From NCBI RefSeq assembly GCF_025060895.1, contig NZ_JANZKV010000174.1, positions 1 to 57,558 on the forward strand: DNA of 57,558 nucleotides. The letters are read 5' to 3'. Both the position numbers and the translations under genes were made by a program. The notes under the pieces were generated by a model. It was not told where the DNA came from and made no database searches. It saw only the letters and a list, made by a program, of their open reading frames with translations. This document shows, one piece after another, positions 1 to 7,886 of the stretch. Position 1 is the stretch's first letter; each line of letters starts with the position of its first letter. The stretch is from Stieleria sedimenti (lineage in GTDB: Bacteria > Planctomycetota > Planctomycetia > Pirellulales > Pirellulaceae).

Positions 1-57
1 AACCTCAAGAAACACATGGAAAAAATGCTTCACAGCGTTGCCGCAATGGGTTTGGCG

Positions 58-1662
58 ATGAAGATCGTGCTGGAAATCATCGCAGGTGCCTACGCCGGCC
101 GCAAGAAAGCGTTACGCGCCCCGCTGGTTTTGGTGGTCGGCCGCGGCGAGTCGGCAGACTGGATTCTGCCCGATGACACCACGATGTCGTCACGGCACTT
201 TGAAGTTTCCGTGAACCAGGATGGTTGTTTCGTCACCGATCTGAATAGCACCAATGGGACGACGGTCGACGGCGAACGGATTTTACAGCGACCGCTGGAT
301 GACGGGAATGAGATCCGCGCCGGATCGACCGTCTTTCGGGTTTCGATGACACGCCGCGCCTCACTGTCACCGCCGATCACCGGTCAACCATCGTCAGTCA
401 ACCGGCACCCACCCGAATCCACCACCGACTCTCCCGGGCAACCGCTACCACCGGCATCTGCACCAGTGCCAGCCGCACCACTGTCTCCACAACAGCCACT
501 GCCTCCACCGCAACCACCGGCACCGCCCGTGTCGATGAGCGAAGTGCTGCGTCAAACCGAACGGATCGGCCGGACGGAGACGGACGGTGCTGCGATGCCC
601 GCGAATTCGGGCGGTGTCGCCGAACGCACACCGGAGTTTCATGTCAGCAATCCTCCCCCGCGTCGCTTCACAGGGGCGGTCATCGAAGTCGTTTCCGATC
701 ACGCCCACGGTCGCAAATCGATGCTTCGATCCGGACACTCCATCACGGTCGGTCGATCGGAGCAATCGGATTTCGTGATTCCGGACCCCCAACTCTCTGC
801 GATTCACTTTCAGCTTGCCGATGACCGATCCGGATGGCAACTGACCGATCTCGATAGCACCTCGGGCACGACGGTCAACGGCGTCAGGGTATCCACCACG
901 TTGCTCCAAACCGGCGATCGGGTCATTGCCGGGCAAACCCACTTCGTAGTCACCATCGGCGAATCGGCTCCGCTTGCTGGAGGGCGCGAACAGACCAACA
1001 TCCCCTTCCAAGTCGGCGTGCGAGATGAAGATCCGCAGGTCCGCCGAACTGCGATCCATGCGGCGGCCTGGTCCAGAGAGCCATGGCTATTGGACTTTTG
1101 CCGCGGATGTGCGAAGGCAGCGAGTCCTGAGCAGAGGGACACGCTGGAAATGTTGTCCGTGCTGGGGCTGCCGAGTGACCTGGAGTTGATACGCGGTTTA
1201 GGTCGCCGTGCTGAATTGGGCCCGAATCGTTTTGAATTGCTCGCTTCGTTCGCGCACCCTGCCGTCGTGCCGGACCTGATTCAAGTCATCAACGGCGATC
1301 AGCTTGAGGACGCCGTTGCAGCCTCGCTGGCGTTCTCGCGAATCCTGGGTGTCGACATCGCATCCGGTCAGCGGGCCACAGTGATGACGAACGAGAGCGG
1401 CGACGGCGACGATGAAGAGTTTGACGAGCAGGAGGTGATGGTCCCCGATGCGGCGAAAGCGGAGCGGCACTGGGCTGACCTGGCCGAGTCGTTTGCATCG
1501 GGCAACCGCTTTCATCAGGGGATCGAAACCAGCGGACCGCCGACGCCGGACTTGCTGCAACAACTTGACATGCGTTCGCGGTGGGAGATGTGCGTGCGGG
1601 GCAAGTACGAGGGCAAATGGAACGGTGACCCGTTTGATCTGGAGCGATTGATCAATCCATGA
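58..1662 (+). CDS. Two-FHA-domain protein with TIGR02270-like C-terminal region (T6SS-associated type)
   Basis: 534-residue cytoplasmic protein. FHA domain 1 spans about residues 5-100 and has the phosphothreonine-binding signature (GRG at 28-30, SRHF at 45-48, STNGT at 64-68). A proline-rich linker follows, then FHA domain 2 (VGRSEQSD, SAIHF, STSGTTVNG). The C-terminal about 200 residues look like HEAT-type helices followed by an acidic run (DGDDEEFDEQE) and an 'RWEM' tail, the layout I associate with TIGR02270 T6SS-associated proteins. FHA proteins act in threonine-phosphorylation control of T6SS assembly, so a regulatory or scaffold role is inferred. The frame is open back to base 1, so an earlier start (16 or upstream) is possible. 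I prefer ATG 58 because it forms an ATGA overlap with a stop at 59-61 in another frame that is also open from base 1. The 3' end overlaps the convergent gene by 11 bp. Confidence 0.8.
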   Translation: MKIVLEIIAGAYAGRKKALRAPLVLVVGRGESADWILPDDTTMSSRHFEVSVNQDGCFVTDLNSTNGTTVDGERILQRPLDDGNEIRAGSTVFRVSMTRRASLSPPITGQPSSVNRHPPESTTDSPGQPLPPASAPVPAAPLSPQQPLPPPQPPAPPVSMSEVLRQTERIGRTETDGAAMPANSGGVAERTPEFHVSNPPPRRFTGAVIEVVSDHAHGRKSMLRSGHSITVGRSEQSDFVIPDPQLSAIHFQLADDRSGWQLTDLDSTSGTTVNGVRVSTTLLQTGDRVIAGQTHFVVTIGESAPLAGGREQTNIPFQVGVRDEDPQVRRTAIHAAAWSREPWLLDFCRGCAKAASPEQRDTLEMLSVLGLPSDLELIRGLGRRAELGPNRFELLASFAHPAVVPDLIQVINGDQLEDAVAASLAFSRILGVDIASGQRATVMTNESGDGDDEEFDEQEVMVPDAAKAERHWADLAESFASGNRFHQGIETSGPPTPDLLQQLDMRSRWEMCVRGKYEGKWNGDPFDLERLINP

Positions 1663-2941
1663 ACTTTTTCAGGTCCAAGGTCGATCGCCCGATCGATTGG
1701 TAGAACGTCTTGAGCCCTTCGCGGTTGAACGACATCGCCTGGCCGTCTGGGAAGAAGCCGACGACCAGTTCATCGGCCGCCAGATTGTCCAGGCTGTCGA
1801 AGGCTTCTTGCGATCCGTGCAACACCCGATCCTGGTCGAGTTGTTTGTTGACGTCCGCGGCGACCTTTTTGATGTCGGTGTTGGTGAAGTCGTCGGTCAG
1901 AGTCCCGGCAGGTTTGCCCGCGCGGGCGTTGGCCGTGTTGTCGACGGCCAAGGCAATGTTTCGCCCTTTCGCGTTGGGATCGATCACGCCCATCAAGTCG
2001 TAATCGCCGACCAGCGGTTTCTGTGACAGCGGGTCGACGACCTGGCCCGGCTCGACCGGCCAATCCGCATTGCTGACGTCGATCGTTTCCCCTTTGCCGT
2101 TGGTCGCGGTGCGGCGGTTTCGGTCGACGACGAAATACTGCTTGTTGCTACCCGAGCGAACCGTTTTCTGAGCCTTGGCGACCTCCGAGATATCTTTGCA
2201 GGTCACGATGCCGGTTTGTTTGCTGGTCTTAAACTTGATCTCTTTCGGTTTCGCCGGGAACCCTTTTTGGATCCAGCGAACCGATTTCGGATTGGTCTGA
2301 CGCACCAGAATGATCCGTGGCCGGCTCGGGTTGGCGGCCGCGCGCAGGAACGCGCGAAAATGATTCGGCGGCATCCCTGCGTCGGAGGCGGTCGCCGCTT
2401 TGATGATCCCTCGCATGTTCTTGATCTTCGGGCCATAGCGTTTGGCGCCCTTGGCGATCAGAGCCATAAAGGCCGCGACGCCGACCACCGCCAAAAAGTT
2501 CGCCAAATGCTTGGACGCCTTTTCCAGGTCCGCCTCGGTTCGCGCCGAATACGTCAGTTCCACGAAGGCCACGAAATCGTTGCCGACCGACCAAACCTGC
2601 CACCCCAAAAATCCTAGCCCGACGATCAACAACAATGCATCGGCGATGAATCCGATGCCGAAGTAATGCGACCCCGCCCAGACCACCAACACGCCGACGA
2701 TGATTCCGATGCTCGCCGGCGACAGCATCGCCGCAAACTCTTCCTGAATTTCGGCGGGCAATTTGGGGACCGTCAAATGCAACACTTTCACGAAGCGATC
2801 GTCCAGCGACATCACTTCCACGCCTCCGTCACGCCCGACGGTTCCCGGCGTCGGCATCAGCCGGCACTGGTTGGTCCCCGAATCGTTCGGCAGCGTCGTA
2901 TCACTCGTCCCCACAGGACCGGGAAGGCGCAAATCAGCCAT
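1652..2941 (-). CDS. Membrane-anchored toxin-like protein with edema factor/ExoY-like cyclase domain
   Basis: 429 residues with no signal peptide. Residues 75-120 form two hydrophobic helices and 148-166 a third, separated by a segment 'ARTEADLEKASKHLA'; this layout is common in the pre-toxin region of T6SS and other polymorphic effectors. Residues 185-430 follow the order of motifs in the anthrax edema factor/CyaA/ExoY adenylyl cyclase family: 'VRQTNP' (R214) in the place of 'IRPVN', two lysines seven residues apart (K231, K238) matching the ATP-binding pair, 'GDYDLMGV' (D313, D315) matching the metal-binding DYD, and 'LHGSQE' (H375) matching the catalytic His. The Asn that normally follows this His by six residues is Phe here, so activity is uncertain. 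It lies 44 bp downstream of the alpha/beta-hydrolase gene on the same strand, probably in one operon. The family link is inferred from motif order and spacing. Confidence 0.6.
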   Translation of the reverse strand: MADLRLPGPVGTSDTTLPNDSGTNQCRLMPTPGTVGRDGGVEVMSLDDRFVKVLHLTVPKLPAEIQEEFAAMLSPASIGIIVGVLVVWAGSHYFGIGFIADALLLIVGLGFLGWQVWSVGNDFVAFVELTYSARTEADLEKASKHLANFLAVVGVAAFMALIAKGAKRYGPKIKNMRGIIKAATASDAGMPPNHFRAFLRAAANPSRPRIILVRQTNPKSVRWIQKGFPAKPKEIKFKTSKQTGIVTCKDISEVAKAQKTVRSGSNKQYFVVDRNRRTATNGKGETIDVSNADWPVEPGQVVDPLSQKPLVGDYDLMGVIDPNAKGRNIALAVDNTANARAGKPAGTLTDDFTNTDIKKVAADVNKQLDQDRVLHGSQEAFDSLDNLAADELVVGFFPDGQAMSFNREGLKTFYQSIGRSTLDLKKFMD

Positions 2942-2985
2942 CGTGAAAACGCTCGTTCGAGGAAGCAGGATTGAAACAGATTCGG

Positions 2986-3981
2986 TTACTTCGCATCGCT
3001 GCGGAGACGCTGGGCCAGTGAAGTCCTTTCAATATTGTATTTCACGTCATGCGGGGCGATCGCGTTCCCGCCACGGATGTCTTTCGGATTGTCGCCGAAA
3101 TAAATTCGCCAAAATCCAGCCGATCTCGCGCCGATCCAATTCTTCGGGTCGCACCACGTGACCAAGTCGTCTTTCTGGCCATACACCTTGATGCGATGAT
3201 TGATCCCCCGCGGCCAGGCCGGCGAGGGTGAACTGATCGATCGCACCTGCAAGTTGCTCATCCCTTTGGTGCCGTAGAGCGATTGAACGGCCCACAACGC
3301 GAAACTGGTCACCAGGTTGCCTTGCGAATGCGCGACAATAATTTTGGGACGATTCAGGTTGCGCGTGACTTCATCAAACAGCGACAATGCGGCAGCGTTG
3401 CGACGTAGTCCCTTGCGAACTTCGTCGACCGTTTTCTTGGCCGGTTTGACTTCACTGGGCGCAATCCAGGCCTCCCGCAAGGCATGCAGGTACGGCGCCG
3501 AAACGCGGCCCGCCACGCTCGTGCTGGCAATCTTGTTGATCGCCGATTCGCTCAAGCGATCGCTAAAAAAACCTTCCTCTCCGATTTGACTGCCGAAAAT
3601 ACGAACCCAGTCCCCGACGCATTGCTTCAGATCCCCCAACATCCCGTCGGTCGCGTTGTAGACGCCAGTGACCGGCGTGTTGGTGATCGATGAAATCAGG
3701 ATCGCGATGTTTTGGTGGACGTCCGGCGGCGTGTTGATCCCGTTGACGTACAGAAATTGGGTGCGAATCCGCCTGACTTGCTTGCTGAAACGGTATTCTT
3801 GCACGCTCCCATCACCCTTGGGCAACGGGTTGTGAGGGATGGAGTGTTCGGACATAGATCCACTGGCAATAAGGGCACGACGAAACGCTTCGACCGGTAT
3901 GTCTCCATCATCGCGGCCAGGAGACAGAAGTTGCCAAGTTTCTGGAAAAAGTTGTCGAGACTTCTGCCGGTTCACCTCCAT
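2986..3981 (-). CDS. Alpha/beta-hydrolase (lipase-like), candidate effector partner
   Basis: 331 residues. Residues 75-130 hold 'FLYVNGINTPP' and 'GVYNATDG', a beta strand plus oxyanion-type start seen in several uncharacterised lipase-like families. The nucleophile elbow is 'AHSQGN' with S219; candidate acid and base are D271/D272 ('GQKDDLV') and H311 ('PHDVKYNI'). There is no signal peptide. A second possible ATG is residue 43 (base 3855); neither start has a clear Shine-Dalgarno sequence, so the first 42 residues are uncertain. The gene lies just upstream of the cyclase-like gene and faces the FHA/TIGR02270-like gene, so a phospholipase effector (Tle-like) is an attractive inference, but a housekeeping esterase cannot be excluded. 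Confidence 0.6.
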   Translation of the reverse strand: MEVNRQKSRQLFPETWQLLSPGRDDGDIPVEAFRRALIASGSMSEHSIPHNPLPKGDGSVQEYRFSKQVRRIRTQFLYVNGINTPPDVHQNIAILISSITNTPVTGVYNATDGMLGDLKQCVGDWVRIFGSQIGEEGFFSDRLSESAINKIASTSVAGRVSAPYLHALREAWIAPSEVKPAKKTVDEVRKGLRRNAAALSLFDEVTRNLNRPKIIVAHSQGNLVTSFALWAVQSLYGTKGMSNLQVRSISSPSPAWPRGINHRIKVYGQKDDLVTWCDPKNWIGARSAGFWRIYFGDNPKDIRGGNAIAPHDVKYNIERTSLAQRLRSDAK

Positions 3982-4037
3982 TTTCGTGTCGTGGACCTAG
4001 TCACGCGTCCTTCAGCACGACGCATTCCAGGGAGGTG

Positions 4038-6053
4038 TTACAGCGTCTCGGCCGGCCAACGCAACAGGACTTGGCCGTCGTCATTTAGCAATCGCAACTC
4101 CTTGATGGTCGCCGTGCCGGATCCTTCCCCCACGTCCAGCCGCAGTTTGTGGATCCGCAGCTCGGTTTCAAGTCGGATCGTGTGGTCGTGCCATTGCCCC
4201 TCGCTACCCAACTCAAACGCAACGTGCATTCCGTTGGGCAAACCCGTCTTGGCGTCGGTGGTGTAAAAAACTTCACCACCGCCATCGGCACGACGTTGCA
4301 GCCGGAACGTCAATTTGTAAGGGCCTGCGGGCAGTGTCTCGGGCAACCGGTCAAAAGCCAATCCCGAATCTTCGCCGCTAAATTCCAGCCGAAGCTCGTC
4401 GCCAGCGATTTCCAGCTTGGTGTTCTTCCTCGCCCGGATCGTGTTTCCGGCGTTCGGCGACCGCGTGTTGGTTTTCGCTTGATTGCCGCGTCCAGATTCG
4501 CTCGGATCGGCATCGAAGTTGGTCCATTCGGGATGGCGATGGGGAAGTTTTGCAGGCCCCACGGGTGCGTAGGCTCTGTCGGGGGCGTGAAGCAGCTCGC
4601 GGGCCATTCGGGTCCACTGTTGGACCATCGACTCCACACGCTCCGGTTCCCGCTCGGCCAGGTCGATTCGTTCGGTCCGATCATCCGCAAGGTTGTACAG
4701 TTCCCACGCTTCACTTCGAAAACTGACGAGTTTCCAGTCGCCCAGGCGAAGCCCACGATCGGAGGCAAACAGGAAATGCAACGGTTGCTCGCGTCGGATT
4801 GTTTCGCCCTTCAGCAGCGGCCGCAATGATTGCCCCGACACCGGTCGTAAGGAGCGTCCCGGGTATTCGGCCGGAATCGTTGAATCGGTCACGTCGGCAA
4901 ACGTTGGCATGATGTCGATCAAGTGGGCCGGCTGACGAACGATCGAACCGGCACTACGCTCGATGCCCGCCGGCCAATGCACGATCGCCGGCGTGCAAAT
5001 CCCGCCTTCAAACTGGTTCTGCTTGTAATAGCGGAACGGACTGTTTCGTGCCCATGCCCAACCGGTCGAATCACTCCACGTGACGGTCCCATCGGTCGGC
5101 AACGCGTCGAGTTTGTTGCTGCGGCGATCATACGGACAAGCACCGTTGTCGGAAACAAACCAGATCAAGGTGTTGTTCAACTCGCCCGCGTCCTTCAGAT
5201 CCGCGACCAGTCGACCAATCTCTTGATCCACGCGATCGATCATCGCCGCCAGGGTGGTCATCCGCTTCGCTTCGAAACGTTTCCGGGCTTCGGACAGGCT
5301 GCTCCAGGCGGGGATGTGCTCGGGACGAGGACTCGGTTGGCAGTCGGCCGGTAACAATCCCAATCCAACTTGTTTGGCGACTCTGGATTGGCGAATGCGA
5401 TCCCAGCCGGCTTCATAACGCCCCTGGTACTTCGCATAATCCTGCGGCAATGCCTGCAGCGGGGCGTGGGGCGCGTTGAACGCGACGTAGAGATGCCAGG
5501 GTTTGCCGCTTTCCCGCGCGTCGTCCAAGAACTTTAAGGCAAAGTCGACGTTTGCGACCGTGGTGTAAAAATCTTGCGGAGGAACCTCCCATTTGTCGCC
5601 GTTGAAGCGAAACGTGTTGTCTCCGCGGAAATAATTGCAGGCTCCGCTGAGATGGCCGAAGTAGCGGTCAAACCCGAAATCGGTGGGTTGTTGTTTCAGA
5701 TGCCATTTTCCGGTCATCGCGGTGAAGTAGCCGGAATCGCGAAGCACCTCCGCGCTCGTGACGGCATGGCTGAGCGCCGTGTCACCGGCCGCGATGCAGT
5801 ACTGCCCGCTTAACAGAGACACCCGCGACGAGTGGCATTTTGCGGTGTTGTAGAACTGGGAGAATCGAAGTCCGCCGTCAGCAAGTGCATCCAAATTTGG
5901 CGTCTCGATTTCGCTGCCATAGCAACCGACGTCAGAAAACCCGAGATCATCGACCATGATCATCAGCACGTTGGGACGGTCTGCGGCGGAGCTGATCGCC
6001 AGCGGGAACAACAGCAGCGTCAATGAAGTGAGAAGCGTGGTTCCGATGCGCAT
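4038..6053 (-). CDS. Secreted sulfatase with C-terminal beta-sandwich-like domain
   Basis: 671 residues. It begins with a Sec signal peptide (LLTSLTLLLFPLAISSA) and a type I sulfatase (alkaline phosphatase fold) domain. Metal-binding D35-D36 sit in 'VDDLGFSD'; the catalytic Cys that would become formylglycine is C73 in 'KCHSSRVSLLSG'. The motif has Ser where the classic C-x-P/A-x-R has Pro or Ala, a variant I recall from planctomycete sulfatases. 'TGKWHL' and 'FVSDNGA' are further conserved sulfatase motifs. From about residue 545 a separate domain follows ('LEIAGDELRLEF', 'TIRLETELRIHKLRLDV'), beta-rich and possibly carbohydrate binding. Predicted to act in the periplasm or outside the cell on sulfated polysaccharide. 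It stands alone, between the hydrolase gene upstream of it and the repeat element at 6086-6370. Confidence 0.9.
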   Translation of the reverse strand: MRIGTTLLTSLTLLLFPLAISSAADRPNVLMIMVDDLGFSDVGCYGSEIETPNLDALADGGLRFSQFYNTAKCHSSRVSLLSGQYCIAAGDTALSHAVTSAEVLRDSGYFTAMTGKWHLKQQPTDFGFDRYFGHLSGACNYFRGDNTFRFNGDKWEVPPQDFYTTVANVDFALKFLDDARESGKPWHLYVAFNAPHAPLQALPQDYAKYQGRYEAGWDRIRQSRVAKQVGLGLLPADCQPSPRPEHIPAWSSLSEARKRFEAKRMTTLAAMIDRVDQEIGRLVADLKDAGELNNTLIWFVSDNGACPYDRRSNKLDALPTDGTVTWSDSTGWAWARNSPFRYYKQNQFEGGICTPAIVHWPAGIERSAGSIVRQPAHLIDIMPTFADVTDSTIPAEYPGRSLRPVSGQSLRPLLKGETIRREQPLHFLFASDRGLRLGDWKLVSFRSEAWELYNLADDRTERIDLAEREPERVESMVQQWTRMARELLHAPDRAYAPVGPAKLPHRHPEWTNFDADPSESGRGNQAKTNTRSPNAGNTIRARKNTKLEIAGDELRLEFSGEDSGLAFDRLPETLPAGPYKLTFRLQRRADGGGEVFYTTDAKTGLPNGMHVAFELGSEGQWHDHTIRLETELRIHKLRLDVGEGSGTATIKELRLLNDDGQVLLRWPAETL

Positions 6054-6085
6054 TGAGCAGTCAGTGGTTTAGGGTGAGAGAACGG

Positions 6086-6370
6086 GGCAAGACGATGGGG
6101 TGGCAGAATGATGGGGTGGCAAAACGATGGGGGCAAAACGATGGGGGCAAGACGATGGGGGCAAGACGATGGGGGCAAGACGATGGGGGCAAGACGATGG
6201 GGGCAAGACGATGGGGGCAAGACGATGGGGGCAAGACGATGGGGGGCAGCGGGGGCTCGGTGCTCTAGTTCCGATCGCGCTCCATGTCTCCTTGTCTCCA
6301 TCATTCTGCCCCGAATCATTCTGCCTTCACCCCTTCTCCATCATTCTGCCCCCATCGTCTTGCCACTCTC
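6086..6370. repeat. Inverted repeat element with 14-bp tandem arm (element A, copy 1)
   Basis: Between 6134 and 6246 a 14-bp unit, CAAGACGATGGGGG, is repeated about eight times with almost no variation, preceded by three degenerate units (from 6088, one reading GGCAGAATGATGGGG). After a 40-bp spacer the complementary sequence returns at 6286-6370 (CCATCATTCTGCCCC twice, CCCCATCGTCTTGCC once). The region can therefore pair with itself. It fills the 358-bp gap between two minus-strand genes; I see no other gene there. The periodic translations in all frames are a by-product of the repeat. Confidence 0.85.
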
Positions 6371-6411
6371 CTTCCCCGCTGCCAAATCCCGCTGCTGATT
6401 CCACAAACGCC

Positions 6412-7884
6412 CTACATCAAGATATCCTTGACCACGTGTGCTTCCTCGACGCCTGTCAGCCGTTGGTCCAGTCCACGAAATGGGAATGTCAGCCGTCTGT
6501 GGTCGATGCCCAATTGGTGCAGAATCGTGGCATTCAAATCACGGATGTGGACGGGATCTTCGACGATGTTGTAACTGAACTCATCGGTCTGTCCGTACGC
6601 CATTCCGCCCTTGATGCCTCCGCCGGCCATCCAAGCACTGAAGCAGCGTGGATGGTGGTCGCGGCCGTAATCGGTCGGCGTCAGTTTACCCTGGCAAAAG
6701 GTGGTGCGTCCGAATTCGCCGCCGAAGACGATCAAGGTATCGTCCAGCAAGCCGCGTTGTTTGAGATCCGCAATCAGTCCTGCGGACGCCTGGTCCACGT
6801 CGTATGCTTGGCCACGCAATTTCTTCGGCAATCCGACGTGGTGGTCCCAGCCGCGGTGAAACAATTGCACGAACCGCACCCCGCGTTCGACCATCCGTCG
6901 CGCCAGCAAACAGTTTCGCGCGAACGACCCGCTTTTGTGCACTTCGGGACCGTACTGGGCAAGCACATGTTCGGGTTCGTCACTCAAATCGGTCAATTCG
7001 GGGACCGACGTTTGCATCCGAAACGCCATCTCTTGTTGTGCGATCGTGGTCTTGATCTCCGGATCACCGACTTCGTCTAGGTGTTGTCGGTTCAACTCCG
7101 AGACCAGATCCAGCATGTGCTGTCGGCTCGGCGGGATCACACCGGGTGGGTTGGACAAGAACAACACAGGGTCGCCGGACGGTTGGAACGAAACGCCTTG
7201 ATGTTTCGATGGCAGAAACCCGGATCCCCAGAGTCGGCTGTAAAGCGCTTGCACGTTGCCGGTGCCGCCGGTCCAGAATGCAGAATTCATCACCACAAAA
7301 TCGGGCAGGTTTTCATTCATGCGTCCCAGCCCATAGCTGAGCCAGGATCCCAAACTCGCTTTGCCGGGAATCTGCGACCCGGTGCAGAAAAGCGTCTTGG
7401 CAGGGTCGTGATTGATCGCGTCAGTGTTCAACGACTTCACAATGCACAATTCGTCGGCGACCTTGGACAGGTGCGGCAAGAGCTCGCTCATCACAAGCCC
7501 GCTTTGTCCCTGCGGGGCGAACGAGAACATGGACGGCGCGACGAGTTGCTCTTTCCCCTTGGTCATCGCCGTCACACGCTGGCCATTGCTGACGCTGGGC
7601 GGCAACGGTTTGCCGAACTGATGGTGGAGTTCCGGCTTGTGGTCGAACAAATCAATCTGGCTGGGCGCACCGGCCATGAACAAAAAGATCACGCGTTTGG
7701 CGCGGGCGGGAAAATGGAGTCCGCCGGAGAGCTCTCCGGCGTCACTTGCGGCCGGATTGGCATTGGAGTGATTCTGTGAAAGCAACGACGCCAGCGCGGT
7801 CGCACCCAGTCCCATGCCGCAGTGATGCAACAGGCAATCCTTGAGAAACCCACGCCGATGATCGGTTGGTTGATTCGTGTCCAT
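6412..7884 (-). CDS. DUF1501 family protein with Tat signal
   Basis: 490 residues. The N terminus carries a twin-arginine signal ('HRRGFLKD' followed by '[11 protein letters not shown]'). The body is a DUF1501 domain, related to the alkaline phosphatase/sulfatase clan: '[21 protein letters not shown]' near residue 65, 'FGGEFGRT' and '[23 protein letters not shown]' in the C-terminal half are hallmark motifs. The gene starts 2 bp after the end of the DUF1549/DUF1553 gene, the standard order of this pair in planctomycetes. The pair is extremely expanded in these genomes; the function is not established, although an exported role in degradation of complex carbohydrates is often suspected. Confidence 0.93.
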   Translation of the reverse strand: MDTNQPTDHRRGFLKDCLLHHCGMGLGATALASLLSQNHSNANPAASDAGELSGGLHFPARAKRVIFLFMAGAPSQIDLFDHKPELHHQFGKPLPPSVSNGQRVTAMTKGKEQLVAPSMFSFAPQGQSGLVMSELLPHLSKVADELCIVKSLNTDAINHDPAKTLFCTGSQIPGKASLGSWLSYGLGRMNENLPDFVVMNSAFWTGGTGNVQALYSRLWGSGFLPSKHQGVSFQPSGDPVLFLSNPPGVIPPSRQHMLDLVSELNRQHLDEVGDPEIKTTIAQQEMAFRMQTSVPELTDLSDEPEHVLAQYGPEVHKSGSFARNCLLARRMVERGVRFVQLFHRGWDHHVGLPKKLRGQAYDVDQASAGLIADLKQRGLLDDTLIVFGGEFGRTTFCQGKLTPTDYGRDHHPRCFSAWMAGGGIKGGMAYGQTDEFSYNIVEDPVHIRDLNATILHQLGIDHRRLTFPFRGLDQRLTGVEEAHVVKDILM

Positions 7885-7886
7885 GC

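Noticed and set aside
6134-6246. CRISPR-like array
   Set aside because: The 14-bp units are contiguous, with no spacers between them and no cas genes in the window.
6053-6400. Repetitive ORFs on both strands in the 14-bp array
   Set aside because: Their peptides are only the translation of the tandem repeat (14 bp shifts frame each unit), with no ribosome site or domain.
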